From CAYFJO01 sp964343305 (GTDB lineage: Bacteria; Planctomycetota; Planctomycetia; Pirellulales; Pirellulaceae), in NCBI GenBank assembly GCA_964343305.1, contig CAYFJO010000217.1:1-16850 (forward strand): DNA of 16,850 bases, written 5' to 3'. The translations under genes and the position numbers were made by a program. A model generated the notes under the pieces. The model ran no database searches. It worked only from the letters and a program-made list of their open reading frames with translations, and had not been told where the DNA came from. The first letter of the stretch is position 1. Each line of letters begins with the position of its first letter. Of this stretch, positions 1 to 5,689 are shown piece by piece.

Positions 1-105
1 TTCACAGAGAACATTACGTCGTTTGGACGGCGGTTCATGAATAATCCGGGCTAACTTGCCTTGATCGAATTAAGACCTCACCCCGCGAACCACAGATTCC
101 ACACC

Positions 106-927
106 ATGTTTCACATTACGGCCAAAGCCTTCATTTGTGTGTGGACCGTTACTTGCCTCGGTTGTACGTTGAACGCGGAGAAACCGGGGGAAACTAGCGA
201 AGCCTCTGCGCCCAACCACGAGTCGCGCGCGGCGCTCGCTGATCACGACGCCACCATCTCAGTGGAAACAACGTCCGAGACCACCGGGATCGTCGAGGGA
301 ACGGTCCACTTCACCGGCGAGACCATCCCCACTTCGACCATGGTCCCGGTCGGAGCGGATCCGGATGTTTGCGGGCACCTACATTCCAAAGAGGATTACG
401 TCATCGACGAGGACGGCCGGGGGATCCGCTACGTGATCATCCACCTCAAGGGCAAGCAGTTGAGAAAATGGCCGCAGGCGAAACCGCAGCACCTGGTGTT
501 GGACAACAAGAACTGTCGCTTCGAGCCGCATGCGGCAGTGCTGACGATTGGTAGCACCGTCGAGCTGCGCAACAGCGACAAGGTTTTCCACACGACGCAT
601 GCGTATTTCGGCGAGTCGTTCAACTACGGCTTGTCGCGCGAGACCAGCGTCAAGCACGTGTTTGAGGTGCCTGGCTTGACCCAAATCCGTTGCGACCGGC
701 ACGGATGGATGAACTCTTTCATTCGTGTCGATCGACATCCGTTTCACGCCGTGACCGATGCCAGTGGGCAATTCAAGATTTCCGACGTGCCACCTGGAAA
801 GTACACTCTGGCGGCATGGCACGAACAGTTCGGTCCGCAAGAGATTCCGATTGTCGTTCAAGCCGGCGAAACCAAAACGCTCCCGTTGACCTATCCCGTT
901 CCTAGCGAAACTCACTCGTCCGATTAA
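106..927 (+). CDS. Secreted cupredoxin (type 1 copper) with C-terminal carboxypeptidase-regulatory-like domain; possible lipoprotein
   Basis: Probable exported blue-copper protein of 273 residues. The reading frame opens at a TTG at 61, but the ATG at 106 gives a proper signal: a short Lys-containing start, a hydrophobic run, then TCLGC, a possible but imperfect lipobox (Cys at -3, Leu at -2). The cupredoxin domain carries a His in FHTTH (about residues 162-165) and the cluster CDRHGWM, giving Cys196, His199 and Met202. This C-x2-H-x2-M spacing is that of amicyanin-type copper sites. The last ~50 residues (TDASGQFKISDVPPGKYTL) look like a beta-sandwich of the carboxypeptidase regulatory/CNA-B type, a combination common in planctomycete 'methylamine utilization-like' proteins. 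Role inferred: periplasmic or envelope electron carrier, partner unknown. No clear ribosome binding site precedes 106. The next gene follows after 12 bp and is probably co-transcribed. Confidence 0.8.
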   Translation: MFHITAKAFICVWTVTCLGCTLNAEKPGETSEASAPNHESRAALADHDATISVETTSETTGIVEGTVHFTGETIPTSTMVPVGADPDVCGHLHSKEDYVIDEDGRGIRYVIIHLKGKQLRKWPQAKPQHLVLDNKNCRFEPHAAVLTIGSTVELRNSDKVFHTTHAYFGESFNYGLSRETSVKHVFEVPGLTQIRCDRHGWMNSFIRVDRHPFHAVTDASGQFKISDVPPGKYTLAAWHEQFGPQEIPIVVQAGETKTLPLTYPVPSETHSSD

Positions 928-931
928 GGAG
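926..931 (+). promoter_or_regulatory. Shine-Dalgarno AAGGAG overlapping the upstream stop codon
   Basis: AAGGAG begins inside the TAA stop of the cupredoxin gene and sits 8 nt before the ATG at 940. It fixes the start of the second gene and suggests coupled translation of the two. Confidence 0.75.
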
Positions 932-939
932 ACTCAATC

Positions 940-1734
940 ATGAAGACCCGTCGATTTACCGTGGCATTGATCCCCGTGTGCCTACTCATTGGTTTGGCCA
1001 TCGGCAGCTTGTTCGATGTGAACCCATTGGCTTCCGGCCAGCAAGACAAGGACGACGCACGAAAGAAAATCGTCGAGAGCCGCCGCAACCAACCAGGGAC
1101 TGACATGCACGTCTATTCGCCCCAGTTGCATCAACTTTACGATGGCAAGTTTCGCCTCGACTTTGGCAAGACCTACATGGTTGGCGGCCTGTTCGACAAG
1201 CCGGGCTGGGACCATATCGACAACGAAGGCAAAACCGCCCATGCCGTCTCCGGCACGGTCACGGTCGACGTGGACGAGATCAAAAACACCGGCAAGTTCG
1301 TGGCCAAGTTAAAGTTGCCCGAGGGCGACTTCGAAATGGTGATGGACCGATTTCATGAATTCCAACCGTGCCAGGACGGCGGCGTGGCGACGATGATCTA
1401 CGAGCACGGCGATTCCGGCTGCGGTGACGCCAACTGGCCAAAGACCTTGATTTACCTGGCCGGTTGGGGCTTCGCCGACGCCACGCTCAACGGCAAGCCG
1501 CTTTACAAAGACTATCAGGCCCACTTCATGGTCACTCAGGGAATGCGCGACAGAAAGACGCTGAAGGTCAACTACCCCGTCCTCAACAAGAAGACACCGG
1601 CTGGTCAAGTGAACCCGGCAACGATGCAAGTGGACTTCTATATCCGCAGCGAAGAAGCCGATCCCAACAACAAGAACAACCCACCGAAGAAGGACTTCGC
1701 ACACTTTTTCAGCATGGAGGTTACGTGGAAGTAG
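940..1734 (+). CDS. Exported protein of unknown function, partner of the cupredoxin
   Basis: I do not recognise this family. The 264-residue protein starts with MKTRR and a hydrophobic stretch (about residues 8-26) followed by a polar QQDKDDARKK segment, so it is either secreted or held by an N-terminal anchor; no lipobox is visible. The rest is soluble and beta-rich in appearance, with one notable patch: FHEFQPCQDGG followed by EHGDSGCGD, which places two His and two Cys close together and could be a disulfide or a metal site (inference). The C-terminus is basic and Asn/Lys-rich. A strong Shine-Dalgarno overlaps the stop of the upstream cupredoxin gene, and the 12-bp gap makes an operon very likely. 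It may therefore be a substrate-binding or redox partner of that copper protein. A large inverted repeat begins 7 bp after its stop. Confidence 0.75.
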   Translation: MKTRRFTVALIPVCLLIGLAIGSLFDVNPLASGQQDKDDARKKIVESRRNQPGTDMHVYSPQLHQLYDGKFRLDFGKTYMVGGLFDKPGWDHIDNEGKTAHAVSGTVTVDVDEIKNTGKFVAKLKLPEGDFEMVMDRFHEFQPCQDGGVATMIYEHGDSGCGDANWPKTLIYLAGWGFADATLNGKPLYKDYQAHFMVTQGMRDRKTLKVNYPVLNKKTPAGQVNPATMQVDFYIRSEEADPNNKNNPPKKDFAHFFSMEVTWK

Positions 1735-1740
1735 GTTCGC

Positions 1741-1813
1741 GTAGGACGGATTTCCAATCTGTCCGAAACCAAGTAGGTGGCGGGAATTCGGACGGATTGG
1801 AAATCCGTCCTAC
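1741..1813. repeat. GTAG-ended inverted repeat, family 1 (27-nt arms)
   Basis: Left arm 1741-1767 and right arm 1787-1813 are reverse complements at 26 of 27 positions, around a 19-nt loop. Each arm is also a small palindrome: GGACGGATT, a 3-nt centre, then AATCCGTCC (AATCTGTCC on the left). The whole could fold as one 27-bp hairpin or as two 9-bp hairpins. It fills the 93-bp gap between two convergent genes, so it could act as a two-way terminator, although no T-tract follows. Confidence 0.92.
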
Positions 1814-1827
1814 AAAAACCGTCGCTG

Positions 1828-3498
1828 CTACCGCTCCGTGGCTGCTGCATCGAATCCGTCCTGCTCCACCTGTGTTCGCGCGACGAGTACCTGGTCGATG
1901 ATGGAGTGCATTTGTGGTTCGTCGCAAAACGGCGATAGGACGTACGATTTCAGCGCCGCAATCGGTTCGCCGTAGTCGGTCAGTCGGTAGCAGTCCGTCA
2001 GCGAGACGGCCACGCCGCGACCCGCGAGGGCTTCGGTGTGTAGATGTTCGAAGATCCGACGGTTGTACTTGTTGTAGGCCAAAAGCTCTTCGCGAGAATC
2101 TGCATCGCAGCGTTCGCGCTCTTTGATCGTGAACGTATCGACGCCGTGTGGGTACGCGCGGAACAGCGTCACGGGGCCGACGTTGTGTTTGTTCAGAACC
2201 GTCAGGTCGGCGTGCGACTCCAGCCCCTCGCGCAGCACTTCGGCCATGTCAACCGCGTGTCCGAGCAGCACGCGCAGCCCCTCTTTGCCGAACAACAGCA
2301 GGTTGGCCAACGCGGCCATCGGACCTGCGCCCGGTCGGCTTGTCTCCAACGTGAACATGCCTGGATGGTGGTCGCCGGTTTGGTAAAGGTATGGCATCGA
2401 CTGGCGGCTGCGGGCGATCAAGTCGAGGTCGCGGCGGTCGCTGAATAGCACCGCTGATGAAATATACGGAGCAAACCCGGTCTTGTGAAAGTCAATGCTG
2501 ATCGAATCGGCCAGCTTGAGGTGGCGAATCCGATAGTCCGTCTCAGCCAACGCACGCACGGTGCGTCCGCGCAAGCCTAGATCGTTTTCTTCAAAGTCGT
2601 AGTCGTTGAACACCGACCATGCCCAGCCAATCGCTGCGTCGGCGTGAATGTGCGGGCGATAGGGCAGTGCGAACTCCTCGACCAACCGCTCCCGCATCGC
2701 GTGGATCACTTCCAGGTCGTCCAGCCCAAAGGCGTCGGTGGTTCCCAGCGTCGCCACAATCGCAGCGATTTTTTTGCCAGTGCCCAGCACCTCTCGGGTC
2801 GCTTCTTCCAAACGCTCGACATTGATCGAGTTGTCCAGGTGCGTCGACACTTTGATGACATGATCCTGGCCGATGCCCAACCAGCCGGCTACGCTTAACG
2901 CGCTGTAATGACTTTCGTCCGACGCGATCACAACGGCTTGATCGTTCAAGCCCGACTGCAAACATCCGGGCGCCGCCTTTTCTAGCCCGACCTTCACGCC
3001 GTAAAGCAACGCCCCCGTGCCGCCGAATGTGAAAACGCCCGTTGCCGCGTCCGCGTCGTATCCCACGAGATCGGACGCCATCGCGACGGCTCGCACTTCC
3101 GCCTCGGCGATGCGCCGGCTGGTTTCTTCCGAACAAAGATTCGGGTTGTAAACCGACGGAAGCAACACGCCGATGATGCTGGCAATCGACGGCGGCGTGA
3201 CGACGTGAACCTGGCAGCGCGGATGGCCCCAGATGAACATCCCCTCCAGGTAGCTGACCAATTCGGGAACGACCTCTTCAAGCGAACGCACCGCGTCCGT
3301 CATGCGACCTGTTCGTGCCGCCTGCCAGTCCGGTTCAATCGGTTGCCCCAAAATGGGAGCTTCGGATTTAAGGCTGTCGACTTGATCCAGCGCGCGCAGA
3401 ATCGAGAACACCATGTACGCGTCGTGAACCGGATTGGAAACCGGCTGCGGAAAGTCGTTTCGCAACGTTTCGAGAATGTCTCGATAGTGTTGTGTCAT
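1828..3498 (-). CDS. PLP-dependent group II amino-acid decarboxylase
   Basis: Cytosolic pyridoxal-phosphate enzyme of 556 residues, from the family that includes glutamate, aromatic amino-acid and diaminobutyrate decarboxylases. Visible signatures run in the usual order: the glycine-rich phosphate-binding stretch GVFTFGGTGALLYG (about residues 154-167), HADAAIGWAW with the cofactor-nitrogen-binding Asp287, and SISIDFHKTGF with the Schiff-base Lys339. The substrate cannot be read from the sequence. The protein is somewhat longer than the ~450-500 residues usual for the family; the extra length is at the N-terminus (helical, about 100 residues before the core) and C-terminus. The start at 3498 is an ATG with no strong Shine-Dalgarno. 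It stands alone on this strand, convergent with the cupredoxin pair and divergent from the Rrf2 gene, so its regulation may involve the 291-bp divergent region. Confidence 0.9.
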   Translation of the reverse strand: MTQHYRDILETLRNDFPQPVSNPVHDAYMVFSILRALDQVDSLKSEAPILGQPIEPDWQAARTGRMTDAVRSLEEVVPELVSYLEGMFIWGHPRCQVHVVTPPSIASIIGVLLPSVYNPNLCSEETSRRIAEAEVRAVAMASDLVGYDADAATGVFTFGGTGALLYGVKVGLEKAAPGCLQSGLNDQAVVIASDESHYSALSVAGWLGIGQDHVIKVSTHLDNSINVERLEEATREVLGTGKKIAAIVATLGTTDAFGLDDLEVIHAMRERLVEEFALPYRPHIHADAAIGWAWSVFNDYDFEENDLGLRGRTVRALAETDYRIRHLKLADSISIDFHKTGFAPYISSAVLFSDRRDLDLIARSRQSMPYLYQTGDHHPGMFTLETSRPGAGPMAALANLLLFGKEGLRVLLGHAVDMAEVLREGLESHADLTVLNKHNVGPVTLFRAYPHGVDTFTIKERERCDADSREELLAYNKYNRRIFEHLHTEALAGRGVAVSLTDCYRLTDYGEPIAALKSYVLSPFCDEPQMHSIIDQVLVARTQVEQDGFDAAATER

Positions 3499-3592
3499 GG
3501 CTTGGACAACGTTGGCTGAGTTCTTACGCCCAACAGAATGTCAGGCTTTGCTTGATTTCGGATGTGAGGCCGATTGAATGTACAAATCCGGC

Positions 3593-3701
3593 GTAGCGGT
3601 ACCGTTTGCCGTAGCACGGATTTCCAATCCGTCGCAAAGCCAATGCATGCAGACGGATTGAAAACCCGTCCTACGGTGAAGTCGCCAAACTGTACCACTA
3701 C
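3593..3701. repeat. Nested inverted repeats: family 1 element inside a family 3 element
   Basis: The outer arms are 3593-3611 and 3683-3701 (16 of 19 positions pair, ends GTAG and CTAC). Immediately inside them lie a second pair, 3611-3633 and 3652-3674 (20 of 23 pair), which are family 1 arms related to those at 1741-1813. The outer right arm (GAAGTCGCCA, then ...CACTAC) matches the separate repeat at 13577-13606 at about 20 of 24 positions, so the outer and inner parts belong to different families. The element lies between divergent genes, so terminator function is unlikely here. Confidence 0.85.
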
Positions 3702-3717
3702 CAAATTCGGCTTTGCC

Positions 3718-3746
3718 TTGACACTGGTAATTCTATCGGACATATT
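3718..3746 (+). promoter_or_regulatory. Predicted sigma-70-type promoter for the Rrf2 regulator
   Basis: TTGACA at 3718-3723 is a perfect -35; 17 bp later comes CATATT at 3741-3746 as the -10. Transcription would start near 3753, about 37 bp before the ATG at 3790. The sequence CGGATGTGAAG follows directly at 3748 and could be an operator, since a near copy (CGGATGTGAGG) lies at 3559 on the far side of the repeat. Confidence 0.6.
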
Positions 3747-3789
3747 GCGGATGTGAAGGTCCAAATATCTTCAAACTGACTGGGAAACC

Positions 3790-4230
3790 ATGATTTCACA
3801 GACTGCCGAGTACGCTTTGCGCGCGATCGTGTTCCTGGCCGAACAGAAAGGCGACCCACAAACTACGGCGCAAATCGCTGTGGCCACCGAGGTTCCCGCC
3901 GGTTACTTGGCCAAAGTGATGCTGGGTTTGAGCCGAGCGCGGCTGGTCAACTCACAACAAGGGCTGCGAGGTGGATTTACATTGACCGACGACCCAAACG
4001 AACTGACCATTCTGAATATCGTCAATGCCATCGACCCGATTCGGCGTTTCCCGGAATGCCCGTTGGGATTGCCCCACCACACGCTTCTGTGTCCACTCCA
4101 CCAACGACTGGAAAGCGCCGCGGCGTCGGTCGAAGAGTCGTTCGGCGATACGACGATTGCCGAGTTGCTCGATGTCCCGCGTTCCAGAAAACCGCTCTGT
4201 CGTTTCCCCAGCGAACAACCAAGCACGTAA
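3790..4230 (+). CDS. Rrf2/BadM-family transcriptional regulator
   Basis: A 146-residue winged-helix DNA-binding protein of the family that includes IscR and NsrR. The start MISQTAEYALRAIVFLA and the motif LVNSQQGLRGGFTL (wing) are typical. IscR and NsrR bind an iron-sulfur cluster through three closely spaced Cys. Here only Cys90 and Cys101 lie in the sensor loop (ECPLGLPHHTLLCPLH), with His96 and His97 between them, and the third Cys is far off at 137. A cluster with a His ligand, a redox disulfide, or no cluster are all possible. It is preceded by a good promoter and followed after 131 bp by the UrtA-like gene on the same strand, so it may regulate that gene, itself, or the divergent decarboxylase. 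The signal it responds to is not known. Confidence 0.88.
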   Translation: MISQTAEYALRAIVFLAEQKGDPQTTAQIAVATEVPAGYLAKVMLGLSRARLVNSQQGLRGGFTLTDDPNELTILNIVNAIDPIRRFPECPLGLPHHTLLCPLHQRLESAAASVEESFGDTTIAELLDVPRSRKPLCRFPSEQPST

Positions 4231-4333
4231 GCGGCGCGCAGGATCGTTGCCACACATAAGTTACAATGGATGGACGTCTTCCACCAGGCTTATCGGTGTT
4301 TCCATTCGGATTTTGATCACCTTATTTTCATGT

Positions 4334-4356
4334 TGGCGGATTTCGCCAGGCAAGGG
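4334..4356 (+). promoter_or_regulatory. Leader hairpin and Shine-Dalgarno of the UrtA-like gene
   Basis: A 5-bp hairpin TGGCG-GATTT-CGCCA (4334-4348) lies just before AAGGG (4352-4356). Two ATGs follow, at 4362 and 4365, with spacings of 5 and 8 nt; the second is the better-placed start. A TACAAT that could be a -10 lies at 4262-4267 but lacks a convincing -35. Confidence 0.4.
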
Positions 4357-4361
4357 CGACC

Positions 4362-5633
4362 ATGATGAACCAGCCACTGTCGCCGCAGAAGATCGGCATC
4401 GTTGCGGTTGTCGCCGTGCTCGCGCTCGTTCTCGTCGTTCCACTGCTCGCTCCACCATCTGTCCCACCCATCAAGGTCGGCGTGCTTCACTCGTTGTCGG
4501 GCACCATGGCCATCAGCGAGGTGTCGGTCAAAGATGCGACGTTGCTGGCTATCGAAGAGATCAACGCTAACGGCGGAATTGATGGCCGCAAGATTGAGCC
4601 GATCGTGGTGGATGGCAAATCGGACTGGCCGACGTTTGCCGCTGAAGCAAAACGCTTGATCGTCGAGGAGAAGGTCAGCGTTGTGTTTGGCTGTTGGACG
4701 TCGGCCAGTCGAAAGACCGTCAAGCCCGTTTTCGAAAAACACAATCACTTGCTGTTCTATCCGGTCCAATACGAGGGGCTCGAACAATCGCCGAACATTG
4801 TCTACACGGGCGCCACGCCGAATCAACAACTGCTGCCGGCCGTCAAATGGTGCTTCGACGAGCTGAAAGCAAAGAAGTTCTTTCTTGTCGGATCGGATTA
4901 CGTCTTCCCGCGCACCGCCAACGCGATCATGCGGGCTCAGATCGAAGCGGTCCGCGGAGAAGTGTTGGGTGAGCAATACATTTTGCTAGGGAGCAAGGAC
5001 GTGCAGAAAACCGTTGATGAGATTGTCGCGGCCAAGCCGGACGTCATTTTGAACACCATCAATGGGGACAGCAACGTCGCGTTTTTCAAGGCACTACGCG
5101 CGCGAGGCGTCACGCCCGACGTGATCCCCACGATGTCATTCAGCATTGCCGAAGACGAGTTGCGCTCAATGGATCCTAGCAGCATGGCAGGCGACTATGC
5201 CGCTTGGAACTATTTCCAGAGCGCCGAGGGAGCCGTCAACGAGCGATTCGTCGCCAGCTTCAAGCGAAAGTTTGGAGCGGATCGAGTGACGGACGATCCG
5301 ATCGAGGCTAGCTATTTCGGCGTTTACCTGTGGGCGCAGGCTGTCGATGAGGCCGGTACAGATGAAGTCACGGCGGTTCGAAGCAAACTTGGCAGCCAGA
5401 GTTTTGCCGCGCCGGAAGGTATCGTGTCGATCGAGGACGACAATCAACACACCTGGAAAACGGTCTGCGTGGGAAGAATCCGGAAGGACGGTCAGTTCGA
5501 TATCGTCTGGACTTCCGGCAGAGCTGTGCGCCCCGTCCCCTATCCGGTCTATCGCAGTCGAAAGGAGTGGGACGAATTCCTGGAAGAACTTCATCGTCGA
5601 TGGGGCGGCCAGTGGGCGAATCCTGGAAAATGA
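4362..5633 (+). CDS. urtA: UrtA-like urea/short-amide periplasmic binding protein, membrane-anchored
   Basis: A 423-residue type I periplasmic binding protein closely resembling UrtA, the urea-binding component of the UrtABCDE transporter. Stretches I recognise from UrtA include GVLHSLSGTMAISE, GCWTSASRKTVKPVFEK (about residue 111 onward), LLFYPVQYEG, GSDYVFPRTAN, NTINGDSNVAFF, MSFSIAEDE, DYAAWNYFQS and NQHTWKT. The length fits UrtA. The N-terminus has a long hydrophobic segment (KIGIVAVVAVLALVLVVPLLA) without a lipobox or an obvious cleavage site, which suggests it stays tethered to the inner membrane. No urtBCDE genes follow; instead a chemoreceptor starts 56 bp downstream. I infer that it hands a ligand (urea or a short amide) to that receptor rather than to a permease. 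The alternative is that it serves a transporter encoded elsewhere. The start could be the second ATG at 4365. Confidence 0.87.
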   Translation: MMNQPLSPQKIGIVAVVAVLALVLVVPLLAPPSVPPIKVGVLHSLSGTMAISEVSVKDATLLAIEEINANGGIDGRKIEPIVVDGKSDWPTFAAEAKRLIVEEKVSVVFGCWTSASRKTVKPVFEKHNHLLFYPVQYEGLEQSPNIVYTGATPNQQLLPAVKWCFDELKAKKFFLVGSDYVFPRTANAIMRAQIEAVRGEVLGEQYILLGSKDVQKTVDEIVAAKPDVILNTINGDSNVAFFKALRARGVTPDVIPTMSFSIAEDELRSMDPSSMAGDYAAWNYFQSAEGAVNERFVASFKRKFGADRVTDDPIEASYFGVYLWAQAVDEAGTDEVTAVRSKLGSQSFAAPEGIVSIEDDNQHTWKTVCVGRIRKDGQFDIVWTSGRAVRPVPYPVYRSRKEWDEFLEELHRRWGGQWANPGK

Positions 5634-5689
5634 CTTGCGACCAACTTACAACAACGCACCAAGAGCATCTCCGAAACTAAGATTACTAA

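Noticed and set aside
1..105. Possible tail of a gene entering from the left
   Set aside because: All three plus-strand frames are open for a short distance (stops at 38-40, 42-44 and 52-54), but none carries a recognisable motif, so no gene can be called.
1638..1927. Several short open frames on both strands around the repeat at 1741-1813
   Set aside because: They share repeat-derived peptides (TDFQSVR, RISNPS) and overlap the ends of two well-supported genes.
3495..3764. Open frame of 89 codons on the minus strand
   Set aside because: It runs through the nested repeat and reads peptides such as TDWKSVL that come only from translating family 1 repeats; no ribosome binding site.
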